Source of the DNA: DAOTWA01 sp034435955
GTDB taxonomy: Bacteria; Chloroflexota; Anaerolineae; Anaerolineales; Anaerolineaceae
NCBI GenBank assembly: GCA_034435955.1
Contig: DAOTWA010000012.1
Location: forward strand, 1-49,142
DNA length: 49,142 nucleotides
Direction: 5' to 3'
Position 1 is the stretch's first letter; the number at the start of each line of letters is the position of its first letter. The translations under genes and the position numbers were made by a program. Under the pieces are notes generated by a model. The model was not told the DNA's origin. It saw only the letters and a program-made list of their open reading frames with translations, and ran no database searches. This document shows, in pieces, positions 9,133 through 17,531 of this stretch.

Positions 9133-9163
9133 GCTCCCCTGCAGATTGTGCCTGCAGGGGAGC
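9133..9163 (-). terminator. Stem-loop terminator after fhs
   Basis: A 12-bp stem (GCTCCCCTGCAG / CTGCAGGGGAGC, 7-nt loop) lies 20 bp past the fhs stop. The minus-strand continuation TTCTTATG is only moderately T-rich. Confidence 0.7.
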
Positions 9164-9182
9164 CGGAACATTCGACTTCGAA

Positions 9183-11108
9183 CTAGAACAGGCCTACGAC
9201 CCGGTTGGTCTCCGGATCCAAATCGACATCGAAGAAAACCGGTCGGGTGGGCAGGCCAGGCATGGTCTGCATCGTTCCGATCAGCGGGTAGAGGAAACCA
9301 GCCCCCACCGAGGCGCGTACGTCGCGCACCGGTAAACGGAACCCCTTAGGCACCCCCTTGAGGCTCGGATCTGCGCTCAGACTGAGATGGGTCTTGGCCA
9401 TGCAAATAGGAAGCTTGTCGTAACCCAGGCGGGTGTAGTTCTCGATTCTCTCTTCGGCCAGAGGCTCATAGTCCACTCCGTCCGCGCCGTAGACCTCACG
9501 CGCGATGATCTCGATCTTTTCTTTGATGGGCAGATCTAATGGATAGAGGAAATCGAAATGGGAAGGTTTATCGGCCGCCTTAACCACCGCCTCGGCCAGT
9601 TTGACCGCCCCTTGGCCGCCCTCCGCCCAGTGAGTGGCAACCACTGCGTCTTCGGCGCCAGCTTCCACCGCTGCCTGGCGGATGATTTCCAGCTCGGCAT
9701 CGGTATCCGAATTGAAACGGTTGATCGCTACCACCACGTTTACGCCGAACTTCTTGGCGGTGCCGATGTGATGCTTCAGATTTTCCACCCCTTTACGAAC
9801 CAGCTCCAGGTTTTGCTCGGTGTAGGCGCGGTCCAGCGGCCTGCCGGCAACCACTTTCGGCCCGCCGCCGTGCATCTTCAACGCGCGAACCGTGGCGACC
9901 ATCACGACCACATGCGGACGTAAACCTGAATAGCGGCATTTGATATCGAAGAATTTCTCCATGCCAACATCGGCGCCGAAGCCCGATTCCGTCACCACGT
10001 AATCGGCCAGCTTGAGCGCGATCTGATCGGCCAATATGGAGCTGTTGCCGTGGGCGATGTTTGCGAACGGACCGGCGTGTACGAAAACCGGCGTGCCCTC
10101 CAGCGTCTGCATCAAGTTGGGTTTGATCGCGTCCTTCATTAGGACGGTCATGGCGCCGGCGACACCCAGGTCCTCGGCAGTGATGGCTTCGCCTTTTTTA
10201 CTTAATGCAACCACCATCCGTCCAAAACGCTCGCGCATATCGCGCAGATCGGTGGTCAGCGCCAGGATGGCCATGACTTCGCTGGCCACAGTGATGTCAA
10301 AACCGGTCTTCCGCGCAAATTCCTTTTCCTGCTCTCCCAATCCAACAAGGACCTCCCGCAGAAAACGGTCGTTGGTGTCGATGACGCGTCGCAAGGTAAT
10401 GGTGTCTGGATCGATGTCCAGGCGCACCAGCCGCGAGCGCTCTTCGGGGGTCAGATCGTTCGGGTCTTCCTTATAAATGCCAAGGCGCTGCGCCCGCCGC
10501 TTCAAGGGATTGGCCCAATGCCGTGCGCCCTGCTTGTCGGCAGGGAGCAGGCGATCGAAGAGCTGCTCGTCGGTGGCGCCGGCCTCGTGCAGGATGCGCA
10601 CATCGATGGCCGCGGCGAGCAAGTTGTTGGCTGCCGTGATGGCGTGGATATCACCGGTCAGGTGCAGGTTGAAATCCTCCATGGGGATCACCTGACTGTA
10701 ACCGCCGCCCGCCGCGCCGCCCTTGATGCCAAAAGTCGGTCCTTGGCTGGGTTGGCGGATGCAGGTGAACACGCGCTTGCCCAGATGCGCGCCCAGAGCC
10801 TGGCTCAAGCCAACCGTGGTGGTGGTTTTTCCCTCGCCCAATGGCGTGGGCGTGATGGCCGTCACGTCAATATATTTGCCGTTCGGCAAATCCTTCAACC
10901 GCTCGAGGATCTCCAACTTGACCTTCGCCTTATAGGGGCCATACAATTCCAGCTCTTCGGGCAGGATGCCAAGCTCCTCGGCCACCTGCGTGATCGGTTT
11001 GATATCCGCGTTTTGAGCGATCTCGATGTCAGAAGGCACTGGTGTTTGCAGCTTCAGTTTGAGGGGCACGAAATTCCGGGCACCAATCCGGTTCGGGCGA
11101 GCGCTCAT
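9183..11108 (-). CDS. fhs: Formate--tetrahydrofolate ligase
   Basis: A 641-residue cytoplasmic enzyme of one-carbon metabolism: formate + ATP + tetrahydrofolate gives 10-formyl-THF, feeding purine synthesis or the methyl branch of the Wood-Ljungdahl pathway. Visible hallmarks are the P-loop region TPLGEGKTTTTVGLSQAL, the substrate region RQPSQGPTFGIKGGAAGGGY, and FNLHLTGDIHAI. FANIAHGNSSI and a C-terminal MQTMPGLP follow. The frame is open 46 codons further upstream, but the ATG at 11108 has AAAGGAG 10 bp before it and begins at the conserved sequence, so it is preferred. It is longer than the common 555-residue form because of an N-terminal extension (PSDIEIAQNADIKPI) seen in many members. 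Confidence 0.97.
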   Translation of the reverse strand: MSARPNRIGARNFVPLKLKLQTPVPSDIEIAQNADIKPITQVAEELGILPEELELYGPYKAKVKLEILERLKDLPNGKYIDVTAITPTPLGEGKTTTTVGLSQALGAHLGKRVFTCIRQPSQGPTFGIKGGAAGGGYSQVIPMEDFNLHLTGDIHAITAANNLLAAAIDVRILHEAGATDEQLFDRLLPADKQGARHWANPLKRRAQRLGIYKEDPNDLTPEERSRLVRLDIDPDTITLRRVIDTNDRFLREVLVGLGEQEKEFARKTGFDITVASEVMAILALTTDLRDMRERFGRMVVALSKKGEAITAEDLGVAGAMTVLMKDAIKPNLMQTLEGTPVFVHAGPFANIAHGNSSILADQIALKLADYVVTESGFGADVGMEKFFDIKCRYSGLRPHVVVMVATVRALKMHGGGPKVVAGRPLDRAYTEQNLELVRKGVENLKHHIGTAKKFGVNVVVAINRFNSDTDAELEIIRQAAVEAGAEDAVVATHWAEGGQGAVKLAEAVVKAADKPSHFDFLYPLDLPIKEKIEIIAREVYGADGVDYEPLAEERIENYTRLGYDKLPICMAKTHLSLSADPSLKGVPKGFRLPVRDVRASVGAGFLYPLIGTMQTMPGLPTRPVFFDVDLDPETNRVVGLF

Positions 11109-11247
11109 TGATTTATCAACTCCTTTCTGGATAAGCGAGTTCGGGGATTGAAAACAGATGACTCTCCGAAGAGAGGTTTGACCTATTTTCTTATTGGATC
11201 GTCTGTGTGTCCCCGCCAATGACGCGCACAGGCTATCCAAAAACAAG

Positions 11248-11331
11248 TAGGGCGGGTGGGGATCGAACCCACAAGAGGTTGCCCTCGGTGGATTTTAAGT
11301 CCACTGCGTCTGCCTGTTCCGCCACCGCCCC
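11248..11331 (-). tRNA. tRNA-Leu(UAA)
   Basis: An 84-nt class II tRNA with long variable arm. The anticodon stem GTGGA/TCCAC encloses CTTAAAA, giving anticodon TAA. The T-loop is GTTCGATCC. The acceptor stem GGGGCGG pairs with CCGCCCT (first pair G-U), the discriminator is A, and CCA is not encoded. Confidence 0.96.
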
Positions 11332-11340
11332 ACGGCATTA

Positions 11341-11368
11341 ATTGTATTCCATCCAGACACAACGTCAA
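11341..11368 (-). promoter_or_regulatory. Promoter of tRNA-Leu
   Basis: TTGACG, a 16-bp spacer and TACAAT lie on the minus strand, with the -10 ending 9 bp before the tRNA 5' end. The arrangement is typical of a stable-RNA promoter. Confidence 0.8.
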
Positions 11369-11440
11369 GCACCAGATCTATTGTATGACAATTCCATCAT
11401 GGAGAAGGTCCGATTTTGCGACCGAATCAGACGAATCGAA

Positions 11441-12115
11441 CTATAACGGCGGCGGGTAGCGGGAGGGAGCCATATGTTTGACCCAGCGGGCATAGACCGA
11501 GAAGAAATGCACCCAGGCGCTCGAAATGCGCCCATCGATGGATGCCCCACGGATCGAGGCGCGTAAACCCTGTGGGCCTTCGAACTCGGGGACTAGCATC
11601 GTGACACGGCCCACTTCGGAGACGGCGTGAGCATCCGATCCAGCCGTGCCGGCCAAACTGTTGGCGCGGGCAAATTCCGCCGCGCGCTGGTTGTATAGCT
11701 TGGAAAGGCAGCGCGCGTTAAATACTTCGATGGCATCCACCAGTGGGGCGATTTGCGTCAGGTCGGCAAGATCCCAAGCGCCATGACGCTGCGCATCGAA
11801 TGGATGGGAGACAGAGATAAAGGCCCCCTGACTGCGCAGGCGGGCGATCGCTTCCATGGGCGGCAGCCCGGGAGGGATGCGCTCCGTGACGTACAGCGCT
11901 AACAGCTCGCCCTGGCGAGTCATGATTTCTTCGCCCACGATGACGCGCTCAGGATCCAGCTCCCGCGCCCGCAGGCCGCCCTCGATGCGGTTGTGATCGG
12001 TGATCGCCAGACGATCGATGCTCTTGCGCTGGCAGGCCCTCAGCAGATGCTCAGGACGGGCGAGGCTGTCCCCGGAGAACCAGGTGTGGCAGTGGGTTTC
12101 AATGCGAAGCAACAT
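11441..12115 (-). CDS. PHP-domain metal-dependent phosphoesterase
   Basis: 224 residues. It opens with the PHP signature ETHCHTWFSGDS, followed by LAITDHNRIEG, GEEIMT, VSHPFDAQRHG and GSDAHAVSEVG, the set of His/Asp residues that bind the metal centre. Such stand-alone PHP proteins hydrolyse small phosphoesters or act on oligonucleotides, and the substrate is unknown here. The frame extends 11 codons upstream, but the ATG at 12115 follows AGGGA at proper spacing and starts at the conserved first strand, so it is chosen. It is single, on the strand opposite the next operon. Confidence 0.82.
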   Translation of the reverse strand: MLLRIETHCHTWFSGDSLARPEHLLRACQRKSIDRLAITDHNRIEGGLRARELDPERVIVGEEIMTRQGELLALYVTERIPPGLPPMEAIARLRSQGAFISVSHPFDAQRHGAWDLADLTQIAPLVDAIEVFNARCLSKLYNQRAAEFARANSLAGTAGSDAHAVSEVGRVTMLVPEFEGPQGLRASIRGASIDGRISSAWVHFFSVYARWVKHMAPSRYPPPL

Positions 12116-12284
12116 ACTTATTTTCCCTGCGCTATCCCGACGGGTCAACCCAGGAGGTCGAAATCAGCAGTCCAGGCGCGGCGACGCACCCAAAGGCGCT
12201 GCCCAGCGGTAACCTCCTTAGCTTATTCACAGGCTGTTATTCTAACAGATTAAGGCGGGTGATTATTCCCGCTGCGCGTTTTGC

Positions 12285-12314
12285 TTGACAAAGCTGGTTT
12301 TTCGAGTGTATATT
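12285..12314 (+). promoter_or_regulatory. Near-consensus sigma-70 promoter for the SPFH/psuG operon
   Basis: TTGACA (12285-12290), an 18-bp spacer and TATATT (12309-12314) lie 70 bp upstream of the first ATG at 12385. This is one of the best promoter matches in the window and faces the four-gene plus-strand operon. Confidence 0.8.
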
Positions 12315-12384
12315 GATGGATGCACTGAGCCTTAAACCTTCCCCCGATCATCTTCAGGGAAATCGATAATTTCATTAGGGCAGG

Positions 12385-14073
12385 ATGGAAACAAGACCAA
12401 GCATCTTCCGGAGACGGGGTTTCTGGATTGGGATCATTTTTATCCTTCTCCTGTCCGCTAATTTGCGTCTCTTTTGGGAAGATTTGCGCGTCGTTATCCA
12501 GAGCCTCTACCAAATGATCCTGCTGCTGGGGACTGGCGGCTTAGATGCGCCGTTCCCGCCCGCACGCGTCATAGTTCGCTCTGTGTTGGCTTTAATCTTG
12601 GGCTTGGGCGTGGGCATCGGCGGGACTTCCTGGCTGGCCATCCGCGCCATTCTACCCTTCCTTCTGCCGGTGCGCGCCCGCTCCGAAAGGAATCTACTGC
12701 AAAAACGCTTTATAGACCACCTCTTCAACCGCGATGCGCCTACGATCTTCATTCGTGACGGAGCCACTGAAGCGTCGAAAGAGGAGCTGGACAGCATTCG
12801 GCCGGGGGTGATTCTGGTGAATGTCAATAGTGCTATCGCTTTAGAAAGCAAAGCGGGCTCTGCAGCAATGAACAGCGCGAAGCGCAGGAAAAAGCCGGTT
12901 CAAACGCAGTCAAAGCCCCGTGTGCGGATTTGCGGTCCAGGGATCATTTTTTCCGAGAAAAACGAAACCGTCTACGGAATGGTAGATCTGCGTACACAGG
13001 TGCGCTCGCGCAGCGATGTTCACGGATACACACTCGATGGCATCGAGGTTAAGACCAACATCAGCATCACGTTTACCCTGGGTCAGCCGCCTGAGACGAT
13101 TTTAGTGACCCGATCCACAGGCGAAGAAAGCGGTTACCGCATTGTGATCCTCGAGGAGGCAAAGCAAAGGGCGAACCATCCGCCGCGGAGCGCCATCCGC
13201 CTGGTGAATGAACTAAATCAGGAGGAAATCGAGGAAATCATAGCTTTCAAACACCGCGTGGGCGGAATGGGCGGGGTAGGCGTCCCGCCCCCCGAACGCA
13301 ATGCCGGAGAACCAGTTGCGCTCAAGCCGGAATTCAATCCCGAGCGGGTCTTTAAAGCCATTTATTCCCAGCCGCTCGAGCCGCATGGAACAATTTCAAC
13401 CTGGAGTGATCTGCCGGCCGACCGGGCTGCTTCTCTTTTTCGCGACCTGCTCTCGCGCGAGACCTATGACGGCCTGTACGCCCTCAACGCGGACGGACGC
13501 ACCGTCCTGGAAGAATTGCAGGCGCGCTTTAACCGCTTGATGCAGCAGGAAGGCATTCTCGGCTTTCAACTGGTGGAGCGGCGCGACGGCCTGCCGCTGC
13601 GCGAGGGCGAATTCTGGAACGAAGCCGAGATGGTCCGTTATCCGGTGAAGGAATTCCAGAATGGGCGCTTCCTGCGCAATTGCGGCATTAAAGTCCTCAT
13701 GGCGGGATTCTCCGAGCCGCTCCCGGTCAACGAGTTGATCCTGCAGCAGCGTCTGGATACCTGGCAGGCCAAATGGCAGCGTGAGACGGAGATACGACGC
13801 GCCTTTGACGAATACGAAGCCGACGGAGTGCGCAACAAGGCCCGCCTGGAAACGCAAAACGAAATGATTCAAGCCCTCAACCGGATTCTGAACGAAAGCC
13901 ATTTCAGCCAGGAGGCGATCGCCATCCAGCTTTTCCAGGAGCTGGAAGCCGCCGCCAGCGATCCCGCCACGCATAAACTGTTGCCGCAGGAAGTCGTAAA
14001 AATCATCGCTGCCGTCAAGCCCTTCCTTCTTCCGGAGGAAGGCGACGAACAACCAATGGATGATTCGGCATGA
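12385..14073 (+). CDS. SPFH/band-7-like membrane protein A
   Basis: 562 residues, not assignable to a named protein. Two or three transmembrane segments fill residues 10-95 (WIGIIFILLLSANLRLF; SVLALILGLGVGIGG). A cytoplasmic region follows with a beta-rich band-7-like pattern: RICGPGIIFSEKNETVYGMVDLRTQ, then DGIEVKTNISITFTLG. The region from about 430 has the long charged helix usual in flotillin/prohibitin relatives (LDTWQAKWQRETEIRRAFDEYEAD). A loop at 285-305 is Gly/Pro-rich. Its stop overlaps the next start (ATGA). It probably makes a hetero-oligomeric membrane scaffold with protein B. The family call rests on motif pattern, not on a search. Confidence 0.55.
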   Translation: METRPSIFRRRGFWIGIIFILLLSANLRLFWEDLRVVIQSLYQMILLLGTGGLDAPFPPARVIVRSVLALILGLGVGIGGTSWLAIRAILPFLLPVRARSERNLLQKRFIDHLFNRDAPTIFIRDGATEASKEELDSIRPGVILVNVNSAIALESKAGSAAMNSAKRRKKPVQTQSKPRVRICGPGIIFSEKNETVYGMVDLRTQVRSRSDVHGYTLDGIEVKTNISITFTLGQPPETILVTRSTGEESGYRIVILEEAKQRANHPPRSAIRLVNELNQEEIEEIIAFKHRVGGMGGVGVPPPERNAGEPVALKPEFNPERVFKAIYSQPLEPHGTISTWSDLPADRAASLFRDLLSRETYDGLYALNADGRTVLEELQARFNRLMQQEGILGFQLVERRDGLPLREGEFWNEAEMVRYPVKEFQNGRFLRNCGIKVLMAGFSEPLPVNELILQQRLDTWQAKWQRETEIRRAFDEYEADGVRNKARLETQNEMIQALNRILNESHFSQEAIAIQLFQELEAAASDPATHKLLPQEVVKIIAAVKPFLLPEEGDEQPMDDSA

Positions 14074-15428
14074 GCGAAGGGAAGAGCGATCGACGGAATA
14101 CGGTAACGGCCGCCGACAGGCCCCTGTATAACCTGCTGTTTGGCGACCATCTGTGGGCCAAACGCCGCCTTTTGATCGTGCTCTCCGGCTTATTGGTGTT
14201 CTTCCTCCTTGGACTGCTTATCGACCCTCCGGATGTGACCGCCGCAGTGGCGCAGCGGCAGCTCGAATATGGCCCGTCGCGAGGATTATGGCTTCCCTTG
14301 CTTTACAGCATGGGCGCTATGGTTTTCAACCTGCATTCCCTGCGGTACTTCCTTCCCCCCTTGAGTGCGCTGGTTTTAATTTTCCTGCTTGGAGCCAGCT
14401 ACATACAGGATATTTACGAACTGGAGTGCTACCGCACCGCGCTGCACTACCTGTGGGCCTCGTTGTTCGGCTGGTTCTATCCGCGCATAACCATCGATCA
14501 AGGCCAGGTTCAGCCCAGGGATGGGGAGGCCAGCCCATTGGATGTGATCGGTGGGCCGGGCATCATCTGGGTCAATCCGGGTAATGTGGTGCTGTTAGAA
14601 AACCTGACGGGAGACATTCGTATCGCTGCGGAAGGCAGGCAGCTTGTCCAGCGTTTCGAAACCATCCGTGACATCGCCTATCTGAAAGATTTCCAGGGGT
14701 CTATCGAGGAAATTTCGGCTTTCAGCCAGGATGGCATCAGGGTGGTGGCGCGTGAAGTACGCTACCGCTTTCGCATCCGCTTCTCCACCACCAGCGAACG
14801 AACATCAACCTCCGCTCCCCAACGCACCAAGGACAACCCTTATCCTTTTTCGCAACAGGCGCTGCTGAACATGGCTGCCAATCGCATGGTGGGCGCGGAT
14901 GGGCCGGTGAGCTGGCCAGATACGATCCAGCGGATCGTTCGGGGAACCATCGCACACTACATCAATGTCCACCCGATCGACTATCTGACCGCTCCGCGGG
15001 TCAAAAACCTGGATCCGCGTGGCGAATTGATCCGCTCCTTCTTCTCGGAGGAATTCGATCATCGCATGGAAGCCGTGGGGGCCGAACTTGTTTGGATCGA
15101 CATCGGCTATTTCGACATTCCCGAGGCCATCGTAAACCAGCAACGCCTTGAAGCCTGGCGTACAAGCTGGCTTCGAGATGCCAACCTGCTCCGTGCCTAC
15201 GGTAAAGCGAAGCACCAGGCTTATCAGGAATTGGGTCGCGCCCAGGCCCAGGCAGAGCTGCTGATGAGCATCGCTCACGCACTCGAAGACATAGGTGCAT
15301 CACAAGACCATAAAGAAAATCTGCGCAAGCTGATCCTCCTGCGCACCGCCCAGGTGATTGATGCATTTGTCAATCATGCGTCAGATGAAATCGGAGGAAA
15401 GTCCATATCGGGCGGGTATAAGCCATGA
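14070..15428 (+). CDS. SPFH/band-7-like membrane protein B
   Basis: 452 residues. Three hydrophobic segments lie in 28-130 (LLIVLSGLLVFFLLGLLI; LSALVLIFLLGASYI). The SPFH-like core at about 150-350 is clearer than in protein A: GGPGIIWVNPGNVVLLE, FETIRDIAYL, SQDGIRVVAREVRYRFRI and VGAELVWIDIGYFDIP. It ends in an Ala/Gln-rich helix (YQELGRAQAQAELLMSIAHAL) resembling the flotillin oligomerisation helix. The gene overlaps its partner by 4 bp and lies immediately before the PfkB gene. Function in membrane organisation or protein quality control is a family-level guess. Confidence 0.65.
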   Translation: MSEGKSDRRNTVTAADRPLYNLLFGDHLWAKRRLLIVLSGLLVFFLLGLLIDPPDVTAAVAQRQLEYGPSRGLWLPLLYSMGAMVFNLHSLRYFLPPLSALVLIFLLGASYIQDIYELECYRTALHYLWASLFGWFYPRITIDQGQVQPRDGEASPLDVIGGPGIIWVNPGNVVLLENLTGDIRIAAEGRQLVQRFETIRDIAYLKDFQGSIEEISAFSQDGIRVVAREVRYRFRIRFSTTSERTSTSAPQRTKDNPYPFSQQALLNMAANRMVGADGPVSWPDTIQRIVRGTIAHYINVHPIDYLTAPRVKNLDPRGELIRSFFSEEFDHRMEAVGAELVWIDIGYFDIPEAIVNQQRLEAWRTSWLRDANLLRAYGKAKHQAYQELGRAQAQAELLMSIAHALEDIGASQDHKENLRKLILLRTAQVIDAFVNHASDEIGGKSISGGYKP

Positions 15429-15432
15429 TGGG

Positions 15433-16398
15433 ATGCCGGTGATGCTCGAAAGAATGGAGCGGCCTGGAACCAGCCAGCAGGTACTGGTGATTGGCGCTGC
15501 AGGCCTGGACATCATCGCCTGCCTGGCTGAAATGCCCGTTTCGGGCGTCTCCAATCCGGCGCGTGTGCGCTCCTCTTTTGGCGGCGTGGCGCGCAACGTG
15601 GCCGAGAATCTGGCACGCCTCGGCCAACCCACCCGTCTGATCACCGCCGTCGGGGACGACCAAACCGGGCGCCAGCTTTTGGAGTACACCGCCAGTACGG
15701 GCGTGGACGTTTCCGCATGCTGGATCGTGCCGGAATGTCCCACCGGCGCTTATCTGGGCATCATGGATCCAAACGGACGGCTGGTGATCGCCCTGGATGA
15801 CATGCGCGCCATCGCGGCCCTGAGCGCCGCCCATTTGCGTGCCCATGAAAGTGCCTTCCAGTCCGCCGGCATCCTCTTCCTGGACGCAAACCTTGCTTCT
15901 CCGGTCCTGCGGCTGGCTTTCAGCCTGGCCCGCCGCTACCGGTTGCCGGTCTGCGCAGACCCGGCTTCCACCCGCCTGGCCGCGCGCCTGCTTCCCCACC
16001 TGGCCCATATTTACCTGCTGACCGCTAACTGCGCCGAGGCGGCTCTCCTGTGCCGCCACGAAGTGGACTCGCATGACAGCGCCAGCGCCCTGTCTGCCGC
16101 GCGAGAGCTCGTCGCTCAGGGCGTCGAGATCGCATTAGTGACCATGGCCGAACAGGGCGTATGTTACGCCACTTCGGAGACCAGCGGACATATTCCCGCC
16201 ATCTACACGCGGGTCGAAGATCCAACCGGGGCGGGCAACGCCATGACCGCCGCGGTGATCTTCGCCTTGCTCAACGATATCCCTTTGGACGATGCGGTGC
16301 GCCTGGGAGTATCGGCTGCTTCGCTGACCCTGCGTCATCCCGGAACCGTCTGGCCTGACTTGTCGCTGCAAAAGCTGTACGATGAGCTGGTGATTTGA
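15433..16398 (+). CDS. PfkB-family carbohydrate kinase, possible pseudouridine kinase
   Basis: About 321 residues from the chosen start. It has the ribokinase-like N-terminal motif (GAAGLDIIACLAEMP, SFGGVARNVAENLARLG, VGDDQTGRQLL) and the C-terminal ATP/anion-hole region. There the canonical GAGD reads GAGN (Asn codon 16237-16239), so the usual catalytic base is replaced. Being directly upstream of psuG suggests it phosphorylates pseudouridine or a related nucleoside. The frame is open back to 15358, overlapping the previous gene by 71 bp. Starts at 15433, 15442 or 15454 are all possible, and no Shine-Dalgarno sequence decides among them. Confidence 0.8.
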   Translation: MPVMLERMERPGTSQQVLVIGAAGLDIIACLAEMPVSGVSNPARVRSSFGGVARNVAENLARLGQPTRLITAVGDDQTGRQLLEYTASTGVDVSACWIVPECPTGAYLGIMDPNGRLVIALDDMRAIAALSAAHLRAHESAFQSAGILFLDANLASPVLRLAFSLARRYRLPVCADPASTRLAARLLPHLAHIYLLTANCAEAALLCRHEVDSHDSASALSAARELVAQGVEIALVTMAEQGVCYATSETSGHIPAIYTRVEDPTGAGNAMTAAVIFALLNDIPLDDAVRLGVSAASLTLRHPGTVWPDLSLQKLYDELVI

Positions 16399-16400
16399 AC

Positions 16401-17336
16401 ATGGCCCAACGCTTGCCGTCTTTTTTCATGCTGGCGGTAGAGGTATCGCGCGCATTGCAAAGCGGAACGCCGGTGGTGGCGCTTGAATCGGCGGTCATCA
16501 CCCATGGACTGCCCCGGCCGGAGAATCTCGAGCTGGCTCGCCGGGTGCAGGTTGAGGTGAGCGCGCAGGGCGCCGTACCCGCCACCATTGCCGTGCTGCG
16601 CGGCAAGCTTCGTGTCGGCCTGGAGGATGCCGAGCTCGAAGAATTGGCCAACGCCGCTCCAGTGCGCAAGATCAGCCTGCGCGATTTTGGTGCGGCGGTT
16701 GCCGATCTTGCCACGGGCGGCACGACGGTAGCGGGCAGCCTAGCGGCGGCCAGATTGGCCGGGATACGCGTTTTCGCCACCGGGGGTATCGGCGGGGTGC
16801 ACCGCGGCGCCGCCTGGGATGTGTCCGCCGATTTGACCGCCCTGGCTCACATCCCGATAGTCGTGGTATGCTCTGGGGCTAAGGCCATCCTGGACCTGCC
16901 AGCCACCCTGGAATATCTGGAAACTGCCGGTGTGCCGGTAATCGGCTATCAAACCGCCGAATTCCCGGCTTTTTACTCGCGCGAGAGCGGACTTCACGTT
17001 GATGCTTCCGTGAGGACACCCGCCGAGGCGGCGCGCATCGCCAGGGCGCACTGGGACATGGGCTTGAGCTCGGCGGTGGTGGTGACCGTTCCGCCGCCGG
17101 AAGAGGCGGCCTTGCCCCGCGAGCGCGTGGAGGGGTGGGTCCAGCAGGCTGTGGAGGAAGCCCACAAAAACGGGATCGTCGGCCCGGCCGTCACGCCGTT
17201 TCTGCTGCGGCGGGTCAGCGAGTTGAGCGGGGGCGAAAGCCTCGTCGCCAACCTGGCCCTGCTGGCGAACGACGCCCGCGTGGCCGCTCAGATCGCCGCT
17301 GAGCTGGCACCAAGAAAAAGATTTGCCTCCATGTAA
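16401..17336 (+). CDS. psuG: Pseudouridine-5'-phosphate glycosidase
   Basis: 311 residues, the family's normal length. It cleaves the C-glycosidic bond of pseudouridine 5'-phosphate to uracil and ribose 5-phosphate. Motifs: VVALESAVITHGLPRPEN near the N terminus, TGGIGGVHRGA, and VCSGAKAILDLPATLEYLE containing the lysine that forms the ribose adduct. VIGYQTAEFPAFY and GKTI-like NLALLANDA follow. A TTG at 16395 is in frame, but the ATG at 16401, two bases after the kinase stop, is the natural start. With the upstream kinase it forms a pseudouridine salvage pair at the end of the SPFH operon. Confidence 0.95.
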   Translation: MAQRLPSFFMLAVEVSRALQSGTPVVALESAVITHGLPRPENLELARRVQVEVSAQGAVPATIAVLRGKLRVGLEDAELEELANAAPVRKISLRDFGAAVADLATGGTTVAGSLAAARLAGIRVFATGGIGGVHRGAAWDVSADLTALAHIPIVVVCSGAKAILDLPATLEYLETAGVPVIGYQTAEFPAFYSRESGLHVDASVRTPAEAARIARAHWDMGLSSAVVVTVPPPEEAALPRERVEGWVQQAVEEAHKNGIVGPAVTPFLLRRVSELSGGESLVANLALLANDARVAAQIAAELAPRKRFASM

Positions 17337-17531
17337 AAAAAGACCCGACCTCCGAAGTCTCGGTGGTTAATGGGCCTAACAAGGGTGTTCCATCTCCGCG
17401 GCACTCCTTTTGGATTTCGCAGGCCAACAGCGCGTGGATAGCCTTCCGAATTCCATCCCAACGAGGATGCTTCCTGAACAAAATCCAGGCTCCCGTCATG
17501 TCGTGAGATTTCGAAAATTGAAAGGTTCGTC
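17337..17531. other. Intergenic segment with repeat and a protein-like minus frame
   Basis: Between psuG (+) and a minus-strand gene ending at 17532. It contains one copy of the near-palindrome (17347-17360). A minus frame runs through the whole segment and contains AWILFRKHPRWDGIRKAIHA followed by TTETSEV, where ETSEV is the translated repeat. There is no ribosome binding site. It may be the scar of a gene or a dispersed element. Confidence 0.4.
17347..17360. repeat. Near-palindromic repeat copy
   Basis: GACCTCCGAAGTCT, one mismatch from the 13-bp palindrome GACTTC-N-GAAGTC that is clustered at 48920-49096 and perfect at 61-75. Confidence 0.6.
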
